DNA of 64,000 bases from Anabas testudineus (GCF_900324465.2 NC_046627.1:22097413-22161412); one strand, 5' to 3'; shown: positions 22,525 to 35,570, counted from the first letter of the stretch. Notes: generated from the letters alone by a model not told the origin. A program made the numbers and translations.

Positions 22525-23880
22525 GTAAGGCCATTGTCTTTTAGATTGTGTAAAAAGTTAATTGAGATCAACCTTTATTTTGTTTGAAGAAATCTGATCA
22601 TCAGGTTAGAAATGTTGTTTCGTTGGAAAGTTTGTTCTGTGGGATGTGATTGCTACATCCCGTTTGTGTAACACACAAGTTGGACAGGGCAGTAGTGCAA
22701 ACATAGGAAAACCACAGGTTTCAGGGCATACGTACAAAATTCACAACAATTCATAGGATTCAGCAGGTTGTTTTTTAGCCAGGATGAAATAACCTAGATC
22801 CTATTACCTGTGGTGAAATCTAGGTTAGAACAACTGGCATTTCAGAGTTAATTAGTATTAGTGGTAATTATTATTAGTAGCTGTCAGTAGTAGTGGTATT
22901 AGTACTTTATATTATCACATTAACACTTCCTGCAATATGAGCCCTTTTAAATAGATCATTAGTACACTGTACAATACACTAGATACCACTAGATGGGAGC
23001 AATCACACTCCAATGTCAGTGTCTCTCAGGATGGTGTTTAAGTAAAAGTACAAGGGCAATGTAAATGTACAAGTCTAGTCCATATTAACTTTCTTCTAAC
23101 TTAATATAAAAAAACATAAGAGCCAAAGGCTGTACTGTCAAGAACAAGAGATTATTTTGTCACATACACAGATGTGAGGTGATAACTGTTAGTTAACACA
23201 TTTATAATGTATAATAATTTATTATTTGATTATATTATACTCATTCGGAGAACCTGATGCCTTCTAACGTTCTATAACGTCTCTTGAAGAGAGAATCACA
23301 TCACATGCTCAAACTGGTCAAAGACAGCAGAACAAGTGACAGAGATTAGAGGGTCCACAAATCATGAAAGATTAAAAGAATCAACAAGATTTAAAAGCTC
23401 CTTAGCCAGTGGCTTATTAGGATGACACAAATCCCGACAATTAAATACATATACACATACATACATAAACACATTAAGGCATACATTTAGCCAAATAAGT
23501 CCAAATAAGCACATTTAAAGTCCTTTTATACTTCTGTGGTCGCTAAATCACAGTCCAAAATAAAACAGGAGAGTGACCCAACTCATAAAGGTTAGCTCAA
23601 AGCAAGAGAAGTAGGCTGAGATCTGTTTACAGCTCAAATAAGTTTTATACACAGTCACTGCTCCTCCCCCTCAGCCCGTTGTACACAGATGAAGTAATTA
23701 GTAACTAAAGCTGCCAAATGGAATCAATTAAATTAAACCTCTGTGAAATAAAAGAAACATAAAATGAAAGCAGTAAAAGCACCTCGAAGTTGAACCTGAG
23801 TACAGTAGCCTACTTGAGTAAATGTACTTAGTTACTTACCACTTCTGACTTAATAATATAAACAATAAATCAATGTATCA
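22525..23880 (+). other. First intron of gene B
   Basis: AT-rich, with no open frame or element I can support. A pyrimidine-rich acceptor region precedes the ATG exon. Confidence 0.4.
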
Positions 23881-23916
23881 TTCAACTTTTCTTGTATAGC
23901 ACTCAACACGTCCAGA

Positions 23917-26900
23917 ATGAGCTTCCAGGTTTGTCACTGTGGTTGGTCCAAGGTGACGACCCACCAAGGCCTCAGAACTCACCAGGGGAAGATGGGATGT
24001 ACACCGAAGGGAATGAGGATCCCAGAGAGTCAATCATTCACATTTAACTCTTATCGTCCATTTTCCTTTGTGGCACCTCCAGACAAACTCCCGTTGGATA
24101 ATATCTTCAACTTTTCTAGAAACCCAGGTCAGTGGTGCAAAGTTTTTTCTTCTTGCTCCAGGTTCTTTGGTTTTGAATGTTGAGCGCTGTCTTTGATGCA
24201 GCCTTTGCACCACACACTGACAGAACAAGATAAAACACAGCACTTGTTTGGAAAAAAACAAAGACCAAGCTCTCATTAAAGGAATAACTGAACATACTGA
24301 TTTTCTTCCATAGTGTCTCAAGCAAACACAGACTCATCAGACAAGAGCCTCCAAATTTGCCACTGCGGCTGGTCTAAAGTTACATCTTACCAGGGCCTGA
24401 GAATTCATCAGGGGATGATGGGATGCACGCCGAAGGGAATGAGGATCCCAGAGAGTGAACAGCGCATCTGGAAAAATCACTGGGAAGAAACTCATCAAAA
24501 TGACAGCAGACCAATTCACAAGGTGAGTGGTCACCAAAAGTGAGTAAAGTTATTTTGAAACAGCATAAAATCTAATCATCCATTTATCATTAACAGTCTC
24601 TCTTCATGTCGGGGCCACAGACCTTCACCAATCAAATATATTCTGCAGCCCCAGACACTATAGTGAAGGACGCAGACAAATCATGTATGCAAGTGTTAAG
24701 TAAAAATAACAAATAAAGTAAAACTATTCAAAGGTGCCTTGTTGACAGCGACCTTCTCTTTCTCTACAGTCTTTGAGACTCCTGAGCGTTCTCATCAAAC
24801 AGCCACAAACTTGGACAAAGTTCGTCGAGCACTTGATTTCTCCCCTGGAGCACAGCAGGTACAGCATCAACACCTTGATTTGTGAAATGTGCAGCTGGTG
24901 AGTTTGAGCTCATTCATTTTATCACAGGGATCACCACCAGATTTACCACCCTCTGCCTGCTATAACGGTGCTTTCTGCTGCATCTACATCATAAAATCCA
25001 TTGCAGAATACAAACAAAAAACACAAAACAAAAAAAACCTTATCCCTTTCTCATCATTCAGCTCAGTCTTGACTGCTTTCATCTTTTAGGTGAATCAAGT
25101 GCGCTTTGCGATTCCAGTCACAGCTCAGGAAACAGCAGTCCCTTCACTGGACAAAGAGAGAGATGAAAAGGATGAAGTTAAAAAACTACTGAAGGTATAA
25201 TACAGTAGCACAACCTGTTAGTAAGTACTTTTAGTGTAGTGATGGAAGAAGTGCTGTGGTATACATGCAGTCCACACCCAAAACACCAGACCCTTTCATC
25301 CATCTCATATACTACGTAGGACATGGCACCTGGGTGGTCCATTCCTGTTTGCCTGATCTGGGCCACACATGAGGCACAGAACAAACCATTAAATCAAATC
25401 ATGTTGAAGTCAAATAAACATAAGAAATGTTTCCCCTTAAAATTGATTTGAAACTAGAAACTCCACCACATCAATAACACCAGAGACACAGAAGCAATTT
25501 TTTATTAACTAGCGTAGAAATGAGTTATCTTTTCTCCACACGCTGCTCTTTTTCTTCCCACAAACTACAACAGGCCAAATGTTGCTTAAACATATACCAT
25601 GTCTGTTAAGTCTTTAATTAGCTTGTACTGCGTGTTTCCAGTAAGTGAATCCAACATGTTATCATACCTGCTTAACACCATGTTGGCTTTGTCAATGTGA
25701 GCCCACTAACATGCCAACGTTAGCATTTAGCTCCAGGCTGTGTGTAGATTCACAGGACTGCTAACATGACTGTATCCCTGTTACGCCACATTAGATATTT
25801 GACTTATTTTGTCTTCATTCAAGGCCCAACTATCCCATATGAGGGCTGACTTACAGCAGAAGATTCAAATCAGAGAACACAAGGTGGATGAAATCATTTC
25901 CTCTGTAAAAATCTGTGAGGTAAGTTGCAGAAAGTTTCACATGTGTATTCATGGTTTGGATTATTATTTCTTTAATATAACCACCCTCCATCACTGTTTT
26001 CAGGGCAGCTTGGATGCTGAGTGGCTGGAGATCGAAAGAGTTTTCTCAGAGGTGGTGAACGTTGTGGAGGATGCTCGGCAGAAAGCCTTTCACCCACTGA
26101 AGGAAAGGTTGGTTCTGTGTGACTAAAGAACCAAACCTCACTTATTACAAGTTAAAATTTACATCCTGTTTGTACTATGCAGCTCATTTCATTATAGCTG
26201 ACTACCTAATGTACTGCATGGTATTTTTAGGAGACAGAAAGTAGAGCGTGAGTCACAAGCTCTACTCCAGAAGCTGGAAGGAGAAATTGATGCACTCAAA
26301 AAGACCATTAATAAGTTGGACGAAAACCCAGACTTGCAGGTGAGTCAAGAGGTCAGGACATGTTGACCTCTGGCTCTTTAACATCATTGCAATATGAAGA
26401 TCAAGGTTTTGGTCAACTTTTCCTTTGTAATTATTCTTGTTAAGACAGTTTCCCCATTGCACACACAGGTTTGTCCCCAAACAGGCCTAGATGAGTCTAC
26501 AGATTGGAAAAATGTAACACTTGACACTTCATTCTCCTTTGGTACACTGAGAACTACAACATCAGCCATGATAGAAGAAATGAAAATGAAACTGGAAAAG
26601 CTGACTTCCATTGGTGAGTTCATCAGTTTATGAAGAGACTGTAGTTAATCAAGATCTTTATTTCATTTACTTCTCACTCACTTCCGTGTCATTTCTGTAT
26701 CCACAGAACTGAAGCGGATTCCAACATTTGCAGGTGTGAGACTCGAACCTTTTAAAAACACGACTTTAAAAACTGGAAAAACTGTGATTTATGGCTTGAT
26801 TCTAAATGTTGGACAAAGATGTTGTAGATATAAAGCATTAGAAAATGATCCAAGGTATTCATGTGAAGTGAAGGTCCTTTGAAATTAAGATAAGAAATGT

Positions 26901-27529
26901 GGTTCCTTCCAAAATGAAGTGTTTTCTAATCTGACACCCCCAGTGATAAGATCTTTAATGTGTTATGCATGTCATCACCTGCAGTGGACGTAAGGCTGAA
27001 TCCAGCTACTGCACATCAGAGCCTTCATATTTCCGATGACTGGAAGGAAGTGAGAGATGGACAAAAGACCCAGAGGCTTCCTGATGCTCCGGGAAGGTTT
27101 GACATGTTTGGCAGCATTTTGGCACTCAGCAGCTTGACCACTGGGAAGTCATACTGGGAGGTGGACGTCAGCAACAAGACTGGGTGGGATCTGGGTGTAG
27201 CAAGAGGCAACGCAAACCGGAAGGGTATACTCTCGCTGAACCCAGACAATGGTTACTGGGTTACAGTGCATTATGAAGACAAACATTATGCAGCCCTGAC
27301 AGCACCGCCTGTCAGCCTTGACCTGAAAGAGAAACCTCAGAAGGTGGGGGTGTTTGTGGATTACGAGGAAGGTCTTGTCTCTTTCTACAATGTGACATCT
27401 CAGTCTCACATCTACTCATTTACTGAGTGTTTGTTCAGCGACGAGATATTTCCGTACTTCAGCCCACATCTTAAACAAAATGGGAAAAACTCAGATCCAC
27501 TAATAATCTCCACTGTGACCAGACAGTAG
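23917..27529 (+). CDS. RING-less TRIM-like gene B: two Cys-His modules, one cassette, coiled coil, PRY-SPRY
   Basis: Twelve exons join in phase to 575 residues: 23917-24127, 24314-24522, 24597-24684, 24770-24858, 25090-25194, 25824-25919, 26004-26107, 26231-26339, 26469-26613, 26707-26733 and 26985-27529, after a non-coding exon. The first two carry one Cys-His module each (23932-24000, 24358-24426). The next three form a single cassette of the kind multiplied in gene A. Exons four to six after that encode the coiled coil (IREHKVDEI, WLEIERVFSEVVNVVEDA), then come the linker, the 27-nt exon and a full PRY-SPRY ending DPLIISTVTRQ. The ATG opens MSFQVCHCGW, parallel to gene A. Its coiled-coil exon is split by an intron not present in the TRIM at 8217. 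The role is unknown; by family it could bind targets through SPRY without ligase activity. Confidence 0.78.
23932..24000 (+). other. Cys-His module, gene B copy 1
   Basis: CHCGWSK ... GLRTHQGKMGC, followed by TPKGMRIPES. All putative ligands and the GW are kept. In gene B each module has its own exon, whereas gene A carries both in one. Confidence 0.6.
24358..24426 (+). other. Cys-His module, gene B copy 2
   Basis: CHCGWSK ... GLRIHQGMMGC, followed by TPKGMRIPESEQ. All four putative ligands are kept. No Met stands before it, so it is read only as an internal exon. Confidence 0.6.
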
Positions 27530-27554
27530 TGATCATAAGTGTGCACGTGAGCCT

Positions 27555-28610
27555 GTAATACACTACTATTTAATGTTCTGTGGCAGAGGTTTATTCTGGC
27601 ATGATATTACACAATGTGTACAAATATGTATTTTGAATCCAGGTAACATCCAAAAATCCCTGATTAGATTTACTATAGTTTTATACAGGTAAATAGATGC
27701 TGAAAAGCTTATTTATAAAAGATTATATAAATTGCAAATATTTGCTATTCATGCTTACTGGGTACTTTTATTTAGAAACGTTTTCTTGTTCATCAAAAGC
27801 CTCACTCCTCTGAAGAAGTGACATTTATTTCTCTACAGCACTGATGACACTGTGTAGACATAATGTTCTATTTGGCAAATTACCTTAATGTTGTTAAAGA
27901 AAATATTTTTTATATTTTTTCGTTTTGAATTTTGTGACGTTCCTGTTTGGCATTATACTGGATGCATTTTGCAAAATGTCTTTCACACATTGTGCTACTT
28001 TATGAGCTTTTTAAAACTAGCTTGCATCTGCACAATTTTTGCATAGGCTTTCAACTCTCACCCACAGTTTCACGCAGAGTCTACACTAAGTGTCCACTGG
28101 ACTTAACACCTTTTTCTCAGTGTGCAGTAGAGCATTTCTTGCAATAATGTTATTGTTATTTTCTTTTATAATGATAAAAAATAAAACAAACTAAAATAAA
28201 AATATGATGTTATGATGAATTTTTATACTCTAAAGATGTAGATGTTGTAGGATAAATAGAATATAAGCAGTGCAGAGAGTAGTTAAATACATCATTTATA
28301 TCTACTCCCCAAACTAGAACCACAAGAAGTCACCCTTTAAAATCTCAAAGGTAAATAAATTAAAATGTATTAAAATAAACTAAAATTAGATTTTTGTTTT
28401 AAGAAACTCAAACTTAAATGAAAACTAAAATAGTTGGAACTAGAATAACACTTGACACCCTACAGAATGCTCTTCCTCTTTTACTGCCAAATACTCAAAC
28501 TTCTCCTCTCCTAAACGTTTGCTGCAGTTTAACTGGCTGTTAATATTTTTGCTTTAGATTAAAATGACTGATTGTGACCAGTTGTTTAACTGACCAGAGA
28601 TTTGTAAAAG
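27555..28610 (+). repeat. Older, diverged half-unit upstream of the first RNase-like gene
   Basis: This stretch (GTTCTGTGGCAGAGGTTTAT, TTTTGAATCC, GTCTACACTAAGTGTCCACT, AGCAGTGCAGAGAGTAG) matches 30890-31870 and 34370-35360, but with many more differences than those two show to each other. It is the oldest copy of the spacer. It lies directly after the gene B stop, so that gene's 3' flank is shared with the RNase array. AATAAA near 28178 may end gene B transcripts. Confidence 0.7.
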
Positions 28611-31600
28611 GAAGCACTGCGGTTGATCATCTGGGGAGTAACACCAACAAAGAAAGGTGACAAAACCTCTTTTGAATGTCTTTAAATTTCCAGATCTCAG
28701 AACTTTTTTCTAATTTAATAAAAACCTTTGTTTTTGTTGTTCTGCTTATTTAAAATACAAAGGAAATCTGCACATTATATGTATTATATGAGTCTCATTT
28801 TTCTCTTTCTAGTTAACATGAACATAATTTTTCCGACTACCATCGTCTTCACTTTAGCCCTCATTCATAGCGGGCAAGGAGTGTTTCTTAGTGGCAACAC
28901 CATGACCAACAACTTGGCGTCCTCCCAAAACAAGCCCTGTCAGGAGCGGAGCAACAATGATGCATACAACGAATTTTCCCGCAGACACATCCTTGGAGAT
29001 GAGTTTAACAAACAGTCCTTCATCGAGGCCAATTGTAAGAATGATGTCCAGGAGATCTGCAGCAAATCAGGCCGGCTTGTGGGAGGTAACTTGTGTATCA
29101 GCAATAATCAGATATCGATGTATAACGTTGAGTCCACTAACACCAGCGGCTGCAAAGTTACGCGTGTAGAGGAGCTCTCACAATATGTAATTGTGGCATG
29201 CAATAAGGTTAACAATCTCTGCCGCCCAGTCCATTTTCAGAAATACAATAACCAAACACCTGGCAATAAAACCTGCATTTAGTGTGTTTTTCTATTAATA
29301 TTATTACAATATTCAATTACATCTAAACTCTTTCATCTTTACCAACGTTGATTTCTATTCTTCTTGAAGACAAAAAAAAAAATGTATATGCTTTGAGCCT
29401 TTTCCATTGTATCATGACAAATTTGCCATGCAAAAGAAAAATGTTTTGTATTGTGACAAGGAGGTCAATATGAATTAAATGTCATTAATTTACCCAAATC
29501 AGAAAAGCTGTGCACTTCTGTAAAATTGAAACTCTTTTGTTTTCAAAGTTTTAAATGTCAGTTGGCTAGTTTACATTTATTTTTTTTATTTTGTGTGCTG
29601 GTATTCCCATTTATTACATGAGTGATGAAAGAAATCAACTCAGTATTTGATGTAATTTATTGTAAACCTAGAGTTAAACTGTAAGATTTGTATTCTCTGT
29701 TGATTAAAAAGTCTTGTACCTGACCCTTCACACAAACCATTGACTTCTCAATGCTTTTATTTGCTGTAATGTATCAGTGTTTGAATGTCTCTGCAGAGTT
29801 CCAAATATAGTTTTTTGTATTTAGTTTATTGACGGGGATATGTGCTGCCTTTTTGCTAATAAAGTCTTTCAGTGGAATCAGCGTCTCAAAATTCAAGCCT
29901 TATTGATAACATTGGTGTGCTGATGCCTTTTAGATGCTAATGAAGACCGATCTACTTTTTTATAGAACTTAGTGATCAGTACAGTATCTGTCAACAGTAA
30001 TTAATCAGGTGAAACTGTTTGCAACAGTGCCCTGTGGTTAGGGGTGGTAGTAATTTCATTATTGAAAATGAAAAGTAAATGACATTTACGATATTTAAAA
30101 GTATGGTTGCATGATCTTTATTTGTTGTTATTTGTTTTTGTCACACTTTAATGGTTTATTTTTCTGAATTAATATTTTAAATAAAATACATCGGCACTAC
30201 TACATTGGTATTTGACAAATACTAGACAGTTTAACAGAGGCAGGCAGTCTTTTATGAGGACTTTTCCTTAAAAATTCTACAAACAATCCTATACCCCATA
30301 ATGATTCATGAAATCTGTTGCCAATTAATTAAAAATAAAAACGTAAAAATCTTACATAAGTACATAAGTGTTCACAGCCTTTACTTTGACACTCAAAATT
30401 GAACCAATGTTCGTATATTTTTAGTGTCAAAATGCGAGGAAACAAGACTTCTACCAGTTATTTTAGTCAACCCAAAATGTGACTAAAACTGAAACCACCA
30501 CAAAGTAGGCTCGTAGGTAGGTAGAGCGAAATGAACAGCAGGCAACAAAAAACAACGACAAGCAGCAAAAACATATTAGACAGGTCGGTAGGGCCAGTAA
30601 CTGCACTCTAGAGATACACAACTCCAAGGCTGAGGAAACCTGCAGAAAAGTAGAGGAAGCACAACTACAGGAGAGAGAAATTACAAAGTTAATGACATGC
30701 AATGGTGGCATTTGAATGAAGAGAGTAGAGTTGGGGAGGGGGGTTGAGACGAGAGGAGCTCTGTGTATCAGTAGAGTTCCCCCAGCAGACTAACCTATAG
30801 CAGCATAAATAAGAGATGGTTCAGAGTCATCTGAGCCCTCTCTACAATATTAAGCTTTATAAAAAAGTAAAGTAATACACTTCTGTATAATGTTCTGTAG
30901 CAATGGTTTATTCTGGCATGATTGTTCACAATGTGTGCACATATGTATTTTGAATCCAAAAATCCCTGAGTAGATTTATTATAGTTTGTTTTTTTTTTTT
31001 TTCCTCCATTAAAGATGTTCTGTTACAGGTTTCAATTTAAAACAAAAATAATATACAAGATATGTTTTGCAAATTCAAATGCAAACATTTAACACTCACT
31101 GGATACTGTTATTTAGAAACGTTTTCATGTTCATCAAAAGCCTCACCCCAGTTAAACACGTTAACACCTCATGTGAAGAAGTGACATTTATTTCTCTAAC
31201 TATGAACACTTTTGCATAGGCTTTCAACTCGCACCCACATACTGACAGTTTCACGCAGAGTCTACACCAAGTGTCCACTAGAGTTAACACCTTTGTGTCA
31301 GTGTGCAGTACAGCATCTCTTGCAACAATGTTTGTTAATTTTCTTTTATAATGATATAAATAAAACAAACTAAATGAAAAAAGAATGTTATGAGTGTTTA
31401 ACCTTAAAGAAAGTAGATATTGTAGGATAAATAGAATATAAGCAGTGCAGAGAGTAGTTAAATACATGCTTTACATCTACTCCCCAAACTAGAACAACAA
31501 GAAACAAGGGGGTTGAAAAAAACAACTGTAAAATCACCCTTTAAAATAAAAAAATAAATAAATTCAAATAAGCTAAAATTAGATTCTTTTCAGAAACTCA

Positions 31601-31871
31601 TACCCAGTGAACAGTAAATAGTGGCAGAATGAAGAAATCAAAAAAGAAAAAGCTAAAGCTAAAACTAAAATAGTTGGAACTAGAATAACACATAACACCC
31701 TACAGAATGCTCTTCCTCTTTTACTGCCAAAAAAGTGCAAATACTCAAACTTCTCCTCCCACCAATGTGTGTAAACGTTTGCTGCAGTTTAACTGGCTGT
31801 TAATATTTTTTGCTTTAAATTAAAATGACTGATTGTGACCAGTTGTTTAACTGACCAGAGATTTGTAAAAG
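28611..31871 (+). repeat. RNase array, unit I
   Basis: Counted from the anchor GAAGCACTGC to the same anchor at 31872. It contains the first RNase-like gene and about 2.6 kb of spacer. The spacer is almost identical to that of unit II, which indicates a recent tandem duplication or gene conversion. Open frames on the - strand in the spacer (30463-30711, 31096-31467) show no known domain and are repeated only because the DNA is. Confidence 0.85.
28818..29282 (+). CDS. RNase A-superfamily-like secreted protein, internally shortened
   Basis: The 154-codon frame opens with a signal peptide (MNIIFPTTIVFTLALIHSG). It keeps the RRHIL block (His57, like His12 of pancreatic RNase), the CKNDVQEICSKSG block and the YVIVAC ... 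PVHF end (His139, like His119). A non-coding exon ending at 28656 and an acceptor at 28812 give the usual RNase gene form of a 5' UTR intron and one coding exon. Compared with unit II it lacks 224 bp between GDEFN and QSFIEA. That is where RNases carry a Cys and the catalytic Lys-x-x-Asn-Thr-Phe motif. The product may fold abnormally or lack ribonuclease activity. In fish such proteins are antibacterial or angiogenic; the role of this one is unproven. Confidence 0.7.
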   Translation: MNIIFPTTIVFTLALIHSGQGVFLSGNTMTNNLASSQNKPCQERSNNDAYNEFSRRHILGDEFNKQSFIEANCKNDVQEICSKSGRLVGGNLCISNNQISMYNVESTNTSGCKVTRVEELSQYVIVACNKVNNLCRPVHFQKYNNQTPGNKTCI

Positions 31872-34800
31872 GAAGCACTGCGGTTGATCATCTGGGGAGT
31901 AACACCAACAAAGAAAGGTGACAAAACCTCTTTTGAATGTCTTTAAATTTCCAGATCTCAGAACTTTTTTCTAATTTAATTAAAACCTTTGTTTTTGTTG
32001 TTCTGTTTATTTAAAATACAAATCTGCACATTATATGTATTATATGAATCTCATTTTTCTCTTTCTAGGTAACATGAACATCATTTTTCCGACTACCATC
32101 ATCTTCACTTTAGCCCTCATTCATAGCGGGCAAGGAGTGTTTCTTAGTGGCAACACCATGACCAACAACTTGGCGTCCTCCCAAAACAAGCCCTGTCAGG
32201 AGCGGAGCAACAATGATGCATACAACAAATTTGCCCGCAGACACATCCTTGGAGATGAGTTTGACAGAAAATGTACAAAAAAATGGAAAGGGTGAGATTT
32301 AAATCAAATATTTACTTTCATTGTGATTTAATAGATTTCTCTTAAACCCACATGTTTAACATCTGATGAAAATGTGTTAGAAGAGTGCAATAGGTGTAAC
32401 GATTTTTATTGCAAATTTAATATGCCGTGACATATTGATCTCAAACACAGATATCTGGAAAGAAACAACCTGTGTGTGGTAGAAACCCAGTGCAGTCCTT
32501 CATCGAGGCCAATTGTAAGAATGATGTCCAGGAGATCTGCAGCAAATCAGGCCGGCTTGTGGGAGGTAACTTGTGTATCAGCAATAATCAGATATCGATG
32601 TATAACGTTGAGTCCACCAACACCAGCGGCTGCAAAGTTACGCGTGTAGAGGAGCTCTCACAATATGTAATTGTGGCATGCAATAAGGTTAACAATCTCT
32701 GCCGCCCAGTCCATTTTCAGAAATACAATAACCAAACACCTGGCAATAAAACCTGCATTTAGTGTGTTTTTCTATTAATATTATTACAATATTCAATTAC
32801 ATCTAAACTCTTTCATCTTTACCAACGTTGATTTCTATTCTTCTTGAAGACAAAAAAAAAAATGTATATGCTTTGAGCCTTTTCCATTGTATCATGACAA
32901 ATTTGCCATGCAAAAGAAAAATGTTTTGTATTGTGACAAGGAGGTCAATATGAATTAAATGTCATTAATTTACCCAAATCAGAAAAGCTGTGCACTTCTG
33001 TAAAATTGAAACTCTTGTTTTCAAAGTTTTAAATGTCAGTTGGCTAGTTTAACTTTTTTTTTTTTTTTTTTTTTATTTTGTGTGCTGGTATTCCCATTTA
33101 TTACATGAGTGATGAAAGAAATCAACTCAGTATTTGATGTAATTTATTGTAAACCTAGAGTTAAACTGTAAGATTTGTATTCTCTGTTGATTAAAAAGTC
33201 TTGTACCTGACCCTCACCTTCACACAAACCATTGACTTCTCAATTCTTTTATTTGCTGTAATGTATCAGTGTTTGAATGTCTCTGCAGAGTTCCAAATAT
33301 AGTTTTTTGTATTTAGTTTATTGACGGGGATATGTGCTGCCTTTTTGCTAATAAAGTCTTTCAGTGGAATCAGCGTCTCAAAATTCAAGCCTTATTGATA
33401 ACATTGGTGTGCTGATGCCTTTTAGATGCTAATGAAGACCGATCTACTTTTTTATAGAACTTAGTGATCAGTACAGTATCTGTCAACAGTAATTAATCAG
33501 GTGAAACTGTTTGCAACAGTGCCCTGTGGTTAGGGGTGGTAGTAATTTCATTATTGAAAATGAAAAGTAAATGACATTTACGATATTTAAAAGTATGGTT
33601 GCATGATCTTTATTTGTTGTTATTTGTTTTTGTCACACTTTAATGGTTTATTTTTCTGAATTAATATTTTAAATAAAATACATCGGCACTACTACATTGG
33701 TATTTGACAAATACTAGACAGTTTAACAGAGGCAGGCAGTCTTTTATGAGGACTTTTACTTAAAAATTCTACAAACAATCCTATACCCCATAATGATTCA
33801 TGAAATCTGTTGCCAATTAATTAAAAATAAAAACGTAAAAATCTTACATAAGTACATAAGTGTTCACAGCCTTTACTTTGACACTCAAAATTGAACCAAT
33901 GTTCGTATATTTTTAGTGTCAAAATGCGAGGAAACAAGACTTCTACCAGTTATTTTAGTCAACCCAAAATGTGACTAAAACTGAAACCACCACAAAGTAG
34001 GCTCGTAGGTAGGTAGAGCGAAATGAACAGCAGGCAACAAAAAACAACGACAAGCAGCAAAAACATATTAGACAGGTCGGTAGGGCCAGTAACTGCACTC
34101 TAGAGATACACAACTCCAAGGCTGAGGAAACCTGCAGAAAAGTAGAGGAAGCACAACTACAGGAGAGAGAAATTACAAAGTTAATGACATGCAATGGTGG
34201 CATTTGAATGAAGAGAGTAGAGTTGGGGAGGGGGGTTGAGACGAGAGGAGCTCTGTGTATCAGTAGAGTTCCCCCAGCAGACTAACCTATAGCAGCATAA
34301 ATAAGAGATGGTTCAGAGTCATCTGAGCCCTCTCTACAATATTAAGCTTTATAAAAAAGTAAAGTAATACACTTCTGTATAATGTTCTGTAGCAATGGTT
34401 TATTCTGGCATGATTGTTCACAATGTGTGCACATATGTATTTTGAATCCAAAAATCCCTGAGTAGATTTATTATAGTTTGTTTTTTTTTTTCCTCCATTA
34501 AAGATGTTCTGTTACAGGTTTCAATTTAAAACAAAAATAATATACAAGATATGTTTTGCAAATTCAAATGCAAACATTTAACACTCACTGGATACTGTTA
34601 TTTAGAAACGTTTTCATGTTCATCAAAAGCCTCACCCCAGTTAAACACGTTAACACCTCATGTGAAGAAGTGACATTTATTTCTCTAACTATGAACACTT
34701 TTGCATAGGCTTTCAACTCGCACCCACATACTGACAGTTTCACGCAGAGTCTACACCAAGTGTCCACTAGAGTTAACACCTTTGTGTCAGTGTGCAGTAC

Positions 34801-35360
34801 AGCATCTCTTGCAACAATGTTTGTTAATTTTCTTTTATAATGATATAAATAAAACAAACTAAATGAAAAAAGAATGTTATGAGTGTTTAACCTTAAAGAA
34901 AGTAGATATTGTAGGATAAATAGAATATAAGCAGTGCAGAGAGTAGTTAAATACATGCTTTACATCTACTCCCCAAACTAGAACAACAAGAAACAAGGGG
35001 GTTGAAAAAAACAACTGTAAAATCACCCTTTAAAATAAAAAAATAAATAAATTCAAATAAGCTAAAATTAGATTCTTTTCAGAAACTCATACCCAGTGAA
35101 CAGTAAATAGTGGCAGAATGAAGAAATCAAAAAAGAAAAAGCTAAAGCTAAAACTAAAATAGTTGGAACTAGAATAACACATAACACCCTACAGAATGCT
35201 CTTCCTCTTTTACTGCCAAAAAAGTGCAAATACTCAAACTTCTCCTCCCACCAATGTGTGTAAACGTTTGCTGCAGTTTAACTGGCTGTTAATATTTTTT
35301 GCTTTAAATTAAAATGACTGATTGTGACCAGTTGTTTAACTGACCAGAGATTTGTAAAAG
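31872..35360 (+). repeat. RNase array, unit II
   Basis: Copy of unit I with nearly identical spacer. It is longer by the 224 bp in the coding region and a few small poly-T differences (for example at 33055-33075). It contains the second RNase-like gene. Unit III begins at 35361 and breaks off near 35830. Confidence 0.85.
32074..32762 (+). pseudogene. RNase A-superfamily-like gene, copy 2, frame-disrupted
   Basis: The first part is open from the signal peptide through RRHILGDEFDRKCTKKWKG to a TGA at 32293-32295. Here a GT (GG|GTGAGA) could start an intron ending at ACACAG 32450. The second part is open from 32451 through CKNDVQEIC to PVHFQKY. Joining at these splice sites puts the downstream half in the wrong frame; an extra five bases around CAGTGCAG (about 32491) explain the shift. 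Either the copy is dead or another splice is used. It keeps the segment that unit I lacks, including KCTKKWKG, but I see no clear catalytic Lys motif. Confidence 0.6.
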
Positions 35361-35570
35361 GAAGCACTGCGGTTGATAATCTGGGGAGTAACACCAACAA
35401 AGAAAGGTGACAAAACCTCTTTTGAATGTCCAGATCCAGATCTCAGAACTTTTTTAATTTCATTAAAACCTTTGTTGTTACTGTGTTTATTTAAAATACA
35501 AAGGAAATCTGCACATTATATGTTACATGTATCTGTTATATGATATATCATTTTTCTCTTTCTAGGTAAA

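Noticed and set aside
30463-31467. Two - strand open frames (82 and 123 codons) repeated exactly at 33955 and 34585
   Set aside because: They are identical only because the surrounding spacer is duplicated. They have no domain, signal or splice support, and the diverged third copy at 27.6-28.3 kb does not keep them.
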